In this document: piece by piece, positions 28,078 through 41,069 of the stretch | Position numbering within the stretch: position 1 is the stretch's first letter | Layout: each line of letters opens with the position of its first letter | Assembly (NCBI GenBank): GCA_034190875.2 | Contig: CM067356.1 | Coordinates: 50,065,263-50,129,262 of the forward strand | Direction of reading: 5' to 3' | DNA: 64,000 nucleotides | DNA from: Urechis unicinctus | Taxonomy: Eukaryota; Annelida; Polychaeta; Xenopneusta; Urechidae | Position numbers and translations under genes: made by a program | Notes under the pieces: model-generated | The model's input: only the letters and a program-made list of their open reading frames with translations | What the model was told of the DNA's origin: nothing | Database searches by the model: none

Positions 28078-28107
28078 CTACGTTAGTTTACAAGCAAACT
28101 AACGTAG
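28078..28107 (+). other. Hairpin at the polymerase stop codon, unit 1
   Basis: Perfect 12-bp stem (CTACGTTAGTTT and its complement) with the loop ACAAGC. The same hairpin occurs at 57925-57950 and, on the minus strand, at 54271-54298. In the 57789-57947 fragment the stop codon TAA lies inside the 3' half of the stem. Confidence 0.8.
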
Positions 28108-28258
28108 CCGAGTCGGAGCCGTTGTGGGTCGGGCCCGATCGAGTGAAGCTTACCCAAAGCGAGCAAGGAGCAAAAGTTATATATGCTGTATAAGCCATTA
28201 TCTAACGTGTAGCATAGATAAGTGGCAGTTCGCCAGAACCACCTAATTCTATACTACT

Positions 28259-29005
28259 GCCTTGTCTGACAGGCACACGAGCAACAACAGCGTTGGTGTA
28301 CCGAGTGCAGTAACCCACCATTTGATAATATTCCATTAGCTAGCTGAAATGAATTACACTTTGAACAATATAATTTATGTTGCGACAATCCACGCTTGCA
28401 TAGGTGAGCTTTACTCCAAAACATCCGACCACACTGATGCAAAAAGGTAATCTCGCCTTTGGTTATTTTCATTATTTTAACATATTGTTAGATACTATTT
28501 CTACTCTTTAATAGGATAAAAGAATGTGTCAAACACGACAACAATATCACATTCATATCTGTTCTTCTGCGTTTGACAGTATGATGCGGATAGAAGTAAC
28601 GGTTTAATAGGCCATTGTATAACTACGTCCGGGCAAAATGTTCGCTGGTAATTAGTTTCGTTAGAACCCAAGGAAGCGTGAGATGTAACCATTTATTCAA
28701 ATTGAGCGGCTTCACGGATATAGTAAATATTATTACTCATTGCCTGAATTATTGATATAGTACACACCCACTGAAAAAATGCGGTTCGGGTGGATGGCCT
28801 ACCAATTTGCGTTTGTACGACTAACTAATCTGGACCTTTTGTATATTTCTGTCAATTGGCTTGACGGAACCCAACATAACGAGACATTAAATATGTAAAT
28901 GCAACGTATAAGTGGGTATGACATGAAGGTTCTAATGTACTGAATTTACATTTCCTGGTGTTTGAAATACGAGCAACGCACACACATATGTATCATGGAT
29001 ATAGC
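28259..29005. other. Non-coding unit sequence right of the element
   Basis: This aligns to 58103-58857 with about 4-5% mismatch. The match ends exactly where unit 2 turns into AT repeat (gatatagcaaat, then atatat). Reverse-strand open frames here do not resemble any family. Confidence 0.5.
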
Positions 29006-29921
29006 AAATGTGCTATACTAATGAAATAAGCAGAATGAATAGGGTGAACATGGTTTGCATGAGGGGGCCTGCTCATCTATGCTATTATTGCAGGTGTCAT
29101 GCAATTCTAGTGCGTTTTATTCTGCATTGTGTTTTTCTAATCATTTCCGGGGAGCTACATGCTTATGTGCGGTGGTATTGGAGAGATTTCAAGGAATCCA
29201 CTTCGATCGCCTTTGTTGACTGCTCTGTTGGCTTGATCGGTTGCAACGCTCACAGCCCCAGGCCATACCATATACACTTTTTTGAGTTGCAGCTGTGTAT
29301 TTCCGGCGGATCAGATAGAGACCATAAGTAGTCGTGCAGCTTTTGTCGCCAATTAAATGACTAATTTCAATATGCAACCAACCATATATTATGCCACAAG
29401 CATTGATTCAATGACAACAATTCCAAGGAAAACTCCAATTCAAAGACCACACGCCAGCCAATTTATCATGATCGACCCGAACGCGAATAATGGATTATTT
29501 TTCTAATTTACCAAACAAAAGCTACGAACATAAATTAGATCATGGTATAACGCCAATAACATAACGAAGGGTGACTCACTTCTCACTTGTTCCACATAGA
29601 ATTATCGCTTGCCCTACCAGCATGCTACGGGTTCATACTGTGTAGATTGATGACATTTTATACATTTCTACCGCTAATGTGTCGTTGTGGTGCAAACGAC
29701 CATTTGATGTTGCAATTAAGCATACACGAAACATGCCTATTAATGCAGTATCCACCGTTCAGCATACAACTCAAGATTGAGAGCTGCTAAGAACCACTGC
29801 TTGACTTCGTCTACATTGGATAGGATGGTGTTTACAAGATTTGGCATATGTAACCATGCAGTCGTAGTTCTCCGCATGGACCTGCATGGATCCCTTATTG
29901 CGAGGCTATTTACATATGCTC
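29006..29921. other. Mostly unit-1-specific sequence
   Basis: 29006-29864 has no counterpart in unit 2, where low-complexity DNA (58858-59970) occupies the position. Homology resumes at ccgcatggacctgcatg (about 29874 and 59976). The 107-codon open frame at 29008-29331 is unrecognised and lies wholly in the specific part. Confidence 0.55.
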
Positions 29922-29966
29922 ACACACACACAACAACACATATATACACACACATAAACACACATG
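29922..29966 (+). repeat. (CA)n-rich short tract
   Basis: ACACAC runs with small interruptions. A similar tract is at 60028-60055 in unit 2. Confidence 0.85.
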
Positions 29967-30090
29967 AATGCATATGCGCGCGTATGGTTGGGGGTAAGAA
30001 AGTCAACCCTACCAGGTGACGTTTACGGGATGAAATGACATTCCAATCCACATGACTGTGCAATTGCCGTCAGATTAGTATCAATAATCA

Positions 30091-30091
30091 G

Positions 30092-30137
<46 letters not shown>

Positions 30138-30831
30138 TAGAGATATAGATATATAGATAGATATATAGAGAGAGAGAGATATAGAGGAGAGATACAGATA
30201 GATAGATAAGATATATAAAGATATAGATAATATCTATTATAGATAGTGTATTTAGGGGTAGGGGGGAGATATATATATATTTAATATATATAAAAGTATA
30301 TATATATAATACAGATATATATATATAACATTATATATAAGATATATAGAGAGAGAAACATAGGGATAGACACATATATATATGTATAGTATATTGAGAT
30401 CTATATATAGATATATAGATATCTATATATATATATGATATATATAGATATATAAATAGAGATTTTATAAACATATGTATATATATATATACACATGATT
30501 ATTTATAGATGTATATATATATAGAGAGAAATATATTTAGATCCATAAGATAGGAGAGACATAGAGAGAGATATATAGAGAGAGAGAGAGTGATAGGGGA
30601 TAGATAGATATATAATATATATATATATGTATTTTTTATATATATATTTAATATATATAAAAGTAGATATATATTATATATATATAAAACATATATATAT
30701 AAAAACATATATATATATAAATATATATGTATATATATATGTATGTATATATATATGTATATATATATGTATACATATAAATATATATTTATAAACATAT
30801 ATATATATATATGTACACATGTTTATTTATA

Positions 30832-30886
<55 letters not shown>

Positions 30887-30930
30887 TAAACATAAGTATG
30901 TATGTGTGTGTGTATGAGAGAGAGAGCCTA
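30091..30930. repeat. Mixed AT, GATA and GAGA low-complexity region
   Basis: About 840 bp of AT dinucleotide interspersed with GATAGA and GAGAGA runs, ending in a pure AT run (30834-30878) and a short TGTG and GAGAGA stretch. Two similar sub-blocks (about 30270-30530 and 30590-30840) suggest an internal duplication. Unit 2 lacks it at the equivalent place near 60055. Confidence 0.93.
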
Positions 30931-31059
30931 ATGCATGTTATATATTGTACATTGGTGCTGTACCACAAACAAACAAATTAGTAATTGAAATGGTCATGTT
31001 CGGGTTTTACGCATCGCAGTTATGTCGCAACGGTGATGGATGATGAAAATTGTGTTGCT

Positions 31060-31175
31060 TGAAAAGCTTCTCTTCAGCGTAGTTGACACAAAGCCTTTGA
31101 CCTGACCAGACAACCCACGCTGCCGGAACAAAGCATCCTGCACGATACCAGTAAGCTACTTGGTCGGGTCCATCG
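31060..31175 (-). mobile_element. Truncated SINE body
   Basis: On the minus strand this carries the SINE body motif ttactggtatcgtg and its downstream flank, but lacks the A and B boxes. It is homologous to 60058-60160. The break at about 31175-31205 is also the point where unit 2 lacks the roughly 3-kb region equivalent to 60150-63240, so the SINE was cut by that rearrangement. Confidence 0.5.
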
Positions 31176-31205
31176 GTTTTGAAAACCGCTGGCAATTTAA
31201 AACTA

Positions 31206-31490
31206 TGATTGACGCTAGACCTCAGTTATTTATTTGAAGACAACATAGCAGAAGCGTTCGGTTGCATTGGTAGTGTTTGCTGCGTTAGCTTTCACAACTA
31301 TTCTTCTCCTGATAAGATGTTCCAAAAACAATCAATGAAAACAATTCACCGCCAAAGACAGCTTATAGCCAACCCAGAAACAACAGCATGAGAAAGAAAA
31401 CTGTTCGTGCTAGGTATGATCAGCACGATTCCCAAGGAAATGTTTTGAACATTAACGTCATATATACACCTGCCAGATCATTTATCTCAG
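31206..31490. other. Unit boundary segment
   Basis: This aligns to 63241-63564 with about 15% mismatch, in particular the start ctagacctcagttatttatt. In unit 2 the same segment is preceded by about 3 kb (60160-63240) that is absent here, so a large deletion or insertion separates the two boundaries. Confidence 0.7.
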
Positions 31491-32676
31491 ACTTGGTATA
31501 GAATAACGTATTAAGTTAGTTCTGCCCTACTCTTTAACTATGTTTATGTTAATTTGAAACGGTTTTGTGTACGACTGTACTATGCAGGCAAGGTATGTCG
31601 AAGAATTTACCGTTTCTGTTCTACCAAAGAATATTTTGCATGGCTATATAACAACCTACGTATCAAAGTAACTAGAAGACCTCATAAAGTCCAGTACTCG
31701 AATGTATTTAGCGATTCTAGAGAGTTTTCTTTAGAGTTTTCTAAGGGAGTTATTGAACAAACATCTGCTAGCCTTGGGAATTACATATGTATTGCTTGTT
31801 TTGCCTTAATAAACAGATATATCAAATAGATTTCGCACCTTCATGTTTCATTAGCAATACATATATTATTACACGCGAAGCACCATTGATATTATTGATG
31901 TTTATTACAAATAGATGCGATGCTTAGATTGATCGCTGTTGGATCTGTGAAATGTTTGTATACCCCGTCACATCATAGGTAGTGTCTTTGTGTAGACTTT
32001 TTCTACCAAGAACCAGCAATCTTCTGATGGTGTCAAAGTGAACCTCAGCTAAATTAAGCAGATATTTATCAGTACGGAAAATAGTCAAAGAGCCAAAATG
32101 CAAGTAGATATAATAAAATAAAATCAAGACTTAATTTATCTCATCATAGACAGTGAATAATTTTTTTTTAAACATACGCATTTGCAACTATGCACATGCT
32201 AAAGGGCTTGAGACATATATTATATTATGTGTTTATATGTCATACCGAATGCAATCGATCCATTCTTTATGCCATCGCATACGGAAAATAAGCAGAGTTT
32301 TCCCATTTAAATGCTCTCACAGCCGATTGATGGGTTGTTTGCAAGCGCATATGTACATCCTCTCTAATGAAATTGCTTTAAAAAGATAACATAGTATGGT
32401 GCATACGGAAAATTATCGCGTTCTTTCCTCGCTGCTTTGAAATATCCCGCACAGATTCAAACCGCACATAAGCATGCTGATCTCTTTAGCTTACATGTAT
32501 ATCTGTTTTGGTATTCAGAGTATTAGGAAATATCTTGGACCTCCAGATGTGGGGCCTTATGACTCACATGTTGCCATGTTCGTCCCAATTTGGTTCAGGA
32601 AGATTACTGATTTCAACCTTTACAATATCATTGCTAAGGTTAAAATCAGTCTTATTTTTGGCTTCATTGCATGACA

Positions 32677-33452
32677 CCTCTGTTGCGTATTATTTAAATG
32701 TTATCACACTATTGTATCAACCTAGATACAATCAATTATCTTCATTAACGAATGGCGAAAATGATTTAGGCACGTGATAAACGATCATTTTAGGCAATCA
32801 TAATATCATCACTAAAAAAATCAAATGACTGCGGTTCGATCGAAACAAGCATATGTGCATTTGTGACGTGACGAGCATTACCATATAGCCTTTAACAACA
32901 TACAAACCATCCCAACCTAGAATCGGAACAGTTCTTTGTAAGGCATGAATTTCGTTTAATGAATAAATTCTAACCGAACATAATTGTTTGAAGATACTGT
33001 ATTATTGCAAATAACCCATAACTTGTGGGCATTTTCATCAACAGGCCAAGTGTTATTGGGGGTTAAAACATGTCGTAGAATGCACTAACGCTATTTATCT
33101 TGGACGAAACCAATTGCTTTGCTGTAATAAGTCCAGGCAACCTCATTACTCCGTGAAGTTAATTACAGCTACAGCGGCATTTGCAAAGCCATGTGACCAT
33201 CTGAGCCTGCCTGTGGGCGACGTATTGGTCCCCGATGAGCAACATTTACATGGTTTTGTTAAGTATTTTTGGTGCTAAATAACGAATCAACACTGGTGTT
33301 TGCATGGCCCTGATTATGCACAGAACGTGGGCTAGATAATTTTGATGTTCTTCATAAATATTCGTGCTTATTGAAAGAGAAACGATGATGCAAATGCTAA
33401 AATGCCAAAACCTTTCTCGTTATCCTTAAAAAAAGTCGGTCACGATAGGAAC
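32677..33452. other. Unit 2 copy of the invariant island
   Basis: Partner of 3061-3833, with two substitutions and a duplicated ATG triplet near 33387. Just after it, unit 2 lacks 18 bases that unit 1 has around 3834-3855. Nothing recognisable is encoded. Confidence 0.7.
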
Positions 33453-36400
33453 GTTGTTACATAATTTCGTATTCCGTTAAAGGGGATTGTTGATGATGCA
33501 CATCATTCAAGGAGTTTATTTTCTGCTCACGCGACCAATATCTACACTGAAGCATGTCCAGGTTTTGGGGCCGGTATTTATAATCTTTGGGACATTTTGG
33601 AAATTTTGCAGGTAGAGACAGAATCACCAGGCAGATGCACTAATTACAGAATATTATTACATAGTTACATAAAGAACGTGGAGGTACATGTCAACCCAAT
33701 TTCCTTTTATGGAGCCGTCTGGACATTTGCTGTTTTATAGATAAACACCTAGCCTGATTAAATTCTATATATATATTAATGGGTGATTAATGTCCATGCG
33801 GCCAACATGCATATTGAAGTACATTTCACGGCAGCCTTACAATTTAATGTTTAGTGTCTCACAATCGAGACTTATCAGCTATTTTAGCCTAATAAACATC
33901 CGTTATGGTCGGATGGAATTATGTTCGACGTTTTTCGTGAAATAATCGCATGCAGGGGTTTGAACCATTTTTGTTCGTCTGCAAAAGCAGGCAACACCCT
34001 ATTTATTGTAGTGACCTTTTTTTTTACAATGGATTACGCCATCACCTAGCCCGGATGGTCTCGTTGGTGACGTAAAGATTTCGAAGAATTCTCAGAAGAG
34101 CATGGGATTTATTATGTTTCAACAAAGAGTTTTTTAATGGTGCGAGTTATTTAACCCAAAATTACATTTGCAGTACAGGTAGTTGCTTTTCTATGAGCTG
34201 TCATCTTAAACGGAACTCTGACCGCCACATAAACATTCCCTCAAATAATTGATCTTAGTTTATCCTTAGCAATTGCCTGGTACGAAATGAAAACAGCTTA
34301 GTAATGCCATGTCGGGCAGAACGATGGTGGACAATATATCTATTTACTTTTCTAATTGCAATTAGCTTGGAGCATCTGCGTCTAGTGTTTTTGATGACCA
34401 AAACCCCTCAATTGTGTCTGTTGAATGCGCTGCTGTGCGTCGTTTTATGACTAGTCACTCAGTTAAGAAAATGAAATTATTCTTTAAAAACTATACTAAT
34501 CAAACAAGTATTAATCATTCCAGTGATATATATTTTTGTGAAGGCTGATACTGTTTTGATTGTATCAGAGTGTGAACTTTGAACCACTAGTTAAGAAACA
34601 TTTGTCCCATTTTAGGCACTATCATTATTTTAGCAATTAAAGCATTTTTATATCATATGTTGTAGAGGAGGGCTACGACGCAATGGTTGTACCAACAGTC
34701 CAAGTCACTACAACATAATTTGCTTACAGCTGCATATTCGATTTCTGGTTACATGAACGATTTCTATTCATAGGCAAAACCTTATTTATTTTTATCCATC
34801 AAGTGAATTGATAGCAAGCGACATAAGTCAAGAGGAACCCCAAGGACGCGTTGCTGGTGTTGAGTATGCTCCGATCGCAACTGGATACCACACTCTCCAC
34901 GCGTACCACTTACATAAATGCGAAAATTGAATTAAATATTGAAGCCTAATTACACCCAGGTAATGAAGATCAGAAATCCCATTCAAAGCTCCAAGTAATA
35001 TGCGAAAGCTATTTACATACACCCAACCAAGACCATTAACACATTGCGTCCTGTTCCTTGTAAGGGAGCTCACGATACGACAAAAAGCCGAATTGTGCCT
35101 CATGTGCTTATGCAGTGGCAACCTTGTTATTCTGATGTGACGATGATTAGTTTGTCCGAATTTCCATGGATGCGTATCGTATCTGTTCCAAGTAGAAACG
35201 CTATGCTGTTTCCCACATTTGCTACACCGCACTAGGGGCCAGAATAATCTCTTGTGAAAATCCATTTGCCTTTAATTATGCTGTTCATCTTTAGTAGGCC
35301 CTTTGTATCAGCTCTAGTTAGTTCTTGGAATATCATTATTCTTGTAATCTAATCACTATTACAATAACAAATTGGATGAGAAAGAAACATGCTTCAATCA
35401 AAAGAGAAAAAACTGCATTTTATTCACACAGGGAAATGTATTTGATATGATAGTATGATAGAAAGTATTATGAATATGGCTGTCAGGTAAGGATTTATTA
35501 GGTGGCGGTTCATTAATGTGGCAAAGTAATAAACTCAAAAAAAGCAACCACTGTGCATATCTATACATTGATTGGCATAGTTGCGTCGATCAAAGTTACG
35601 TGGTCTAATTCAGTATGGCGTCAGCGTGGCGTGGCAAAGATCGCTTTTCATATTCAATGCTATTCGGACACCTTTGACGTAAACCCAACCGATTGTTCAT
35701 TATTATGATATTCATCACAGATAATCATAGATCAAATCAACGTTAATTGATTAAACATTTTCAATCCCAGCATTACGTACAGCACCTAATCTTCAATTAC
35801 TGACGAGTCTAAATTGTTGAGATGATCGCGCCTAAGTGATAGCCAACATCGACTATGGTTTGTTTTATAGAAGACGTTATGATGAACTGCACCGTGAAGA
35901 GAGGTGGCGCCGCTGGTTCTAGCCATATATTTGTTTCATTCATATGCATCGACGGATAGTCTTAAGGCGCTTCACTTATACACCGAGTGACCGTTTAAAA
36001 AAATGGGGATGTAGCTTTCACATCAATTGTATATACTTTTGTTTCGGAACGTCCACGTGATTTGATAAAGTTATCCGGTCATTTCAACCTACAGATTTGT
36101 TGCTATATGGCAATTTCATAAGGCTATCTTGACATTTCTTTACTATAAACCAAAGGAGTTTATTGTGTAGGCCGCTATTGTCTGAGAGGGTCATGTCTCA
36201 CCAGCAATAGAAAAATGAGATAGGGATTATAGACTAGTCTGCCATGGTTGACATTCTCCCCATGACAAGAATAATCCTTGGTCAAATCAATATTCACTCA
36301 ACCAAATGCTTCTTAAAATTATGTAGTAAAAAACGGCTTGTGGTCAAATGTAGTCGGTTCCTATGTAGACATCCTTCGCCAACGCACCATAGTACCTGCA

Positions 36401-36709
36401 ACTGTTGCTATGCCATAATAAATCATTTGTATCCTCTAAATGATAATTGTTTGGCATATTCATAACACCACTTTTAGTTCATGTAGCCAAGAGATTGGAG
36501 GTAAAACGCAACAGTTCCATTAGACTTGTCTGACTAGCTTGAAGCTACTGGTCCGTGAAGGTTCTCAAACAATTCGCGACCGGTCCACCTGGAGAAAATG
36601 TAAGGCAAGAGATCTTGCAATTGCGACGTTATATGTATGCTGTATGTTTGGTTGTAAGCTTGTGCAACTATCACATAAGTATTAAGACAAAATCGGCGGC
36701 ACGATATGC

Positions 36710-36953
<244 letters not shown>

Positions 36954-38080
36954 TATTTTTGTGAACGCGAATACGTACACCAATATAAATGTGTATATAA
37001 ATGTATATATGTTAATATATTCAGACATATATATGTGCATTCTAAGACGCAATATTACATTGCCGCGCCACTACCCGGATAGGTCACTCTAATATTCTTG
37101 ACGCTCCCTAGTCTTGCTAGCATTGGATTACTATGGTTAACCCTTGCTTAGCCTGTGTTACAGTTTTTGCAGCCAATTTGAAAAAGGCATCTCGCCAAAA
37201 TCTTTTGGGACTAAGGTCAGGCTGGGTGAATAGCCTATAAGATACCTTTAGCATATATTTCCTTCTCGTACATCGACATGCAAGCAGCAGATTGCTCATT
37301 CTTGAAGTATTCTTGCTTTTTTGTACCTTATTTTTCCATAATTACTAACGTTGTACATAAATGATAAATGCCTTCGGCTTCTCGCAGTAAGCTGTATTTA
37401 CTTATATTGCGACTTTGTCAGCTCGATTCCGCAATAATGATTGTGCACGATCATCATGTGTTATTTTCGATAACGTTTCAAGTGTCCGTTAATAGCTTAT
37501 CGCTTACCTGATGTACTACACAGACATCGTTAGATGGCGCTTCTGCGAGACAAAGCAGAGCACATGAGAACCCTGGACTGAGGTCACTACGATTGATACG
37601 ACCTGGAGAGCCTCACCGCTGCGGAAACACGCCCCACATGTAACTCTAAAATAGAGAAAATAAGACGTATAACATTTAATAAATGTCACTTGATACATAA
37701 CCCGGCCTGGGGTAAATCCATCGAAAGCAGTTCGCCTATCACAATGTCTGCACCGTTTACTATCGTCGATCTTTCATCATATAGTTGCCCAAAAGCATTC
37801 ACTCCGTTAAGCTGTATTGAGATAATGAAATTATCTGAAATACACACGCGTCATCAGGCGACGACACCGTGAGACCAGCAATAACACATCTAATTGGACG
37901 AGGCCACCACGCCTCCGATAGAATCAGCGAATTTTATGTGCTTCTAGAAGATGCTTGTCAAAGCATCACACGGACAGTTTAAGCCGGATAGATGAGGCTA
38001 TGTTACACAAGAGCTGTTGGCATCGCATTCAAATGTTGGCTATCATTTGTCTCTCCATTTCGTTTTGTTATCGCCAGTTG

Positions 38081-38151
38081 ACGGAAAACTTTTATTTTCC
38101 ATCGCAACCTTCTACACCACTGTGTTTTGATTTTCATCTTTACAAAAATAT
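38081..38151 (+). repeat. 71-bp direct repeat, copy A, unit 2
   Basis: Unit 2 counterpart of 8456-8526, paired with 38271-38341 at the same 190-bp spacing. Confidence 0.88.
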
Positions 38152-38270
38152 AGAACTTATCTAATTCAGCGACATTCCATCAATGAAGCTATATGCTACT
38201 TGAACGATGATCATTTATAAAAGCCAGTAAAATAACACAAGAATAGGAAGTAAATTGAGGAGTACGAACT

Positions 38271-38341
38271 ACGGAACACTTTTATTTTTAATCCCAACCT
38301 TCTACACCACTGTGCTTTGATTTTCATCTTTACAAAAATAT
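38271..38341 (+). repeat. 71-bp direct repeat, copy B, unit 2
   Basis: Unit 2 counterpart of 8646-8716. Confidence 0.88.
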
Positions 38342-38369
38342 GCTTATGGGGGTCACCGTTCAAAAACAA

Positions 38370-38464
38370 AAAAGCGAGCAAAAATCAAAACGCTTTATTG
38401 GCCGTAATTAGTAGTGGGGTGTAGATGAGTGGGGTTTGCCGGAACCCCCGTTCTCTATACTACT
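38370..38464 (+). mobile_element. Transposon-end remnant, unit 2
   Basis: Nearly identical counterpart of 8744-8839, with the same terminal hairpin and terminal string. It was inherited with the unit rather than inserted separately. Confidence 0.55.
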
Positions 38465-39942
38465 AAACACAATTTACAAGTAGGTCACGGCTTTACATAG
38501 ATTTGGTTTAAATGACAGCTCATATATCCATTGCGCGCAGACCTCCATTGTTTTCAGAATTTCTATGAAGAATGATTGTTAATATTGCGCCTTGTAACAA
38601 CTTGAAAATTGACAATGACCTGTGAGTTCCTATCATCGCCTTATGTCTGCAAAACTATTGCTATCTAATTCGCCAGTAATAAAAGCAATTATCCCATAAG
38701 GGCCTGATTTGCAGCCTATATAGTTACGTTATCTATTTCGCTTTTACCTGGATTTCAGAATCGCATTGAGGTAAAAACAATCATCGCAAAATTATGTCAA
38801 GAAAATCCTTTAAGTCATTTTCAAACTTATCAACGGAACAAGTCTTTTTTACTCATCAAGATTCTATTCGTCTTGCCGGTGTTGTAAAAGAAAAAACTGC
38901 CATTGTTTCGAATATCACGGAACATTACAAATTGAAGAAAAGACAATGATCAAATGGCGGAAACAATTTGAATACCTAATGATAGCTGCGATGGAATCCC
39001 AGTTGCCGATAGTTTTTTAAACAGTCGTTGGTATGAAGCTATGTATAAAAAGCCCCACTGCAAAATAGAATTAGTTTTCGAACGTTTTGTTATGAAGGTA
39101 TGTGCTCTTAAATAATCGCAAAACGATTGTAAGGAAATGAGAGATGTCCGTCTCCATTTATTTCCAGTTTGCATTAATCTGACTGTTCATTGCGTAAAGG
39201 GTTGTAAGTAATGCAGAAGTATTTATAGTTACATGCGTGATGTGCTGTGGACGTTATCATCATAAGCATGCAAATGTGTATCTTAAACTGATTTCATTTA
39301 CAACCAATGACCTATGCCGACATCATATTTGACAGCCTGAACACAGGGCCCATTCTGGTACGACACTTGAACAGTGATCTTAATGTATGTGCGTATTGCT
39401 AGTCGTCGCCCTGAGCAACAATTGATATTACTTTACGCAGAAGCATTCATTTGTAGGAATAAGTGTAATGAGCAATACATGTCGTGACTTACAGTTAACC
39501 GTTCGCTGACTCGTGATCTCACACTGCTCAAACCAGCAGAAAATATTAAAGATCAATCAGCGTTGTTCAGCTTGAGGTAATTGGAGGGCTTCGTGAATTT
39601 ACTTAGTGAATCTGACATCACTCATACCACCAATGTAGAGGGACACACCTGATCAATATTTTAGGTTTCATTCCAGACAGCAGAACTGTAGCGTCGGATA
39701 TATAGTCTATCCATAGGCTTCATGCTTGTGGTAGATTGTCTCCGAGAAGTTTATTGGAAACAGTTATTGAAGTCCTACTTGCAAAGGAACCCACAAATAC
39801 ATACCTATGGATCTACCATTTGAGTCAATTAGCATATTGCACCTGTATTTATTGACCAACGATAGCCGCTATACATGAGAGAAATGCTTTGGGCGGTCGT
39901 GTTGACCCAAGCCCCGCGTGGTGTTAAGCCTCAAACGAATAC

Positions 39943-40199
39943 GAGCTTCAGAAGGAAAGCCCCAGAGAGCTCCACAGAATATCGACGATTCCAACGACTC
40001 CAGCTCTATATAACTCCGACTTCTGTTAGTTATAGTTACCACTTTCTAATGTATATAGGACAACAGCAGTAGTATATGCAGATGAACGACTGGGATAGAG
40101 TGTGTCTCCATTATATCTCTGCTGGTTTGTGTTACTTTATATAAGCAAGTCACATATCTGTAAGAATACTGTCGTGTGATATTTGAACCTTCTCGTTAC
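39943..40199. other. 257-bp block present only in unit 2
   Basis: Unit 1 reads straight across at about 10315-10318, while unit 2 has 257 extra bases between the same flanks. It contains a TATATAA-like string near 40006-40012 but no recognisable open frame, terminal repeat or clear target duplication. It could be an insertion in unit 2 or a deletion in unit 1. Confidence 0.7.
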
Positions 40200-40864
40200 A
40201 TAATCACACTCGGCTTGTCTGAACATCACTAATTTGATTTATTGCTATGTAGTGTACAGTTCTAATATCTTATGAATGATATGTATATATGTATAATTCA
40301 AAATCATATAGAAGAATCGTCCAATCTATATTACAAAGTTTTCGTGTCATATTCGCATCACCTTATTCTGAAGCTGCTGCTATGCGGCCTGTTTAATCAT
40401 CATACATTTTTTTCTCGACGCCCTGCTTGGTATTGTTAGCAATATTGTAATTAAATAGAGCTCGCTTGCAATTCGCGGTCCATTATTTTAATATCCTCAA
40501 TGTGAAAAGACGATAGGGTGGCATTCATGGAGGCAGGATAATTATTGCCTGCATAGAAGGCTGATGGATGGATTTTAATTAATATGATGAATGGTTTTCT
40601 GCAATCACTAAAAGCACGTGCTATTCTCGGACGATGAGAGATGTATTACGCTTGTGAGTTGTCAACTGGATTGACTTCATAGAATAGCTTCTACATGCGC
40701 TTTACTGATTGGTTACGCATTCAAGATCAAGGGTGCATTTTACAGCCTCCAATATCCTAATCACGTGAAGCTGGTTACCCATGATTGCACTAGAATGTCA
40801 ATACTAATTTATAAATCCAATGAATGTTGTCGATTAATTGCACCCGATCACCATGGCCTAGTGG

Positions 40865-41069
40865 TTGTGCCGCCTTTCCCCACCATCGTTGTTCGATCAT
40901 AAGGTGTAAAAACCTGACCCGGATGATTTCGCTAAATGTGTATTCTCTATCTGAAAGAGGATACACCCGACCCGATGGCTCACTGGTATCGTGTAAGCAT
41001 TTAAAGAGGGCTGCTTAAACAAGATTATCATCCTCATCCATCATCGTCGTGATTTCATCGCGTTGTTTG
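40865..41069 (+). mobile_element. tRNA-derived SINE, unit 2
   Basis: Counterpart of 10966-11170, with the A box at 40872-40882. The B-box region now reads GTTCGATCA. It was inherited with the repeat unit. Confidence 0.63.

Larger units (their letters stand above)
25068..28258. mobile_element. Inverted-repeat element with Polinton-like ends, unit 1
   Basis: The left end (AGTGGTATTGAAAA) and the reverse complement of the right end (AGTAGTATAGAAT) match, and both continue inward as an inverted repeat of about 200 bp. The left arm ends in a decayed polymerase-B-like fragment; the right arm retains only the part outside the stop-codon hairpin (28078-28107). No long open frame lies between the arms, so the element is non-autonomous or a wreck. 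I could not find a matching 6-bp target duplication (ctgcac on the left, gccttg on the right). The alternative is two independent solo fragments in opposite orientation. Confidence 0.5.
1907..31490. repeat. Tandem repeat unit 1 (about 29.6 kb)
   Basis: The sequence from 1907 onward recurs from 31491 in the same order and orientation, at offsets that drift from 29,584 to about 29,850 as indels accumulate. Matching landmarks are 5218-5655 with 34828-35265, 8744-8839 with 38370-38464, the SINE at 10966 with 40865, the hairpin at 21367 with 50131, and 28078 with about 57923. The unit contains no convincing gene. Unit 1 lacks several blocks found in unit 2 and has its own blocks at 14732-16276, 25485-26220 and about 29006-29864. 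Confidence 0.95.
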
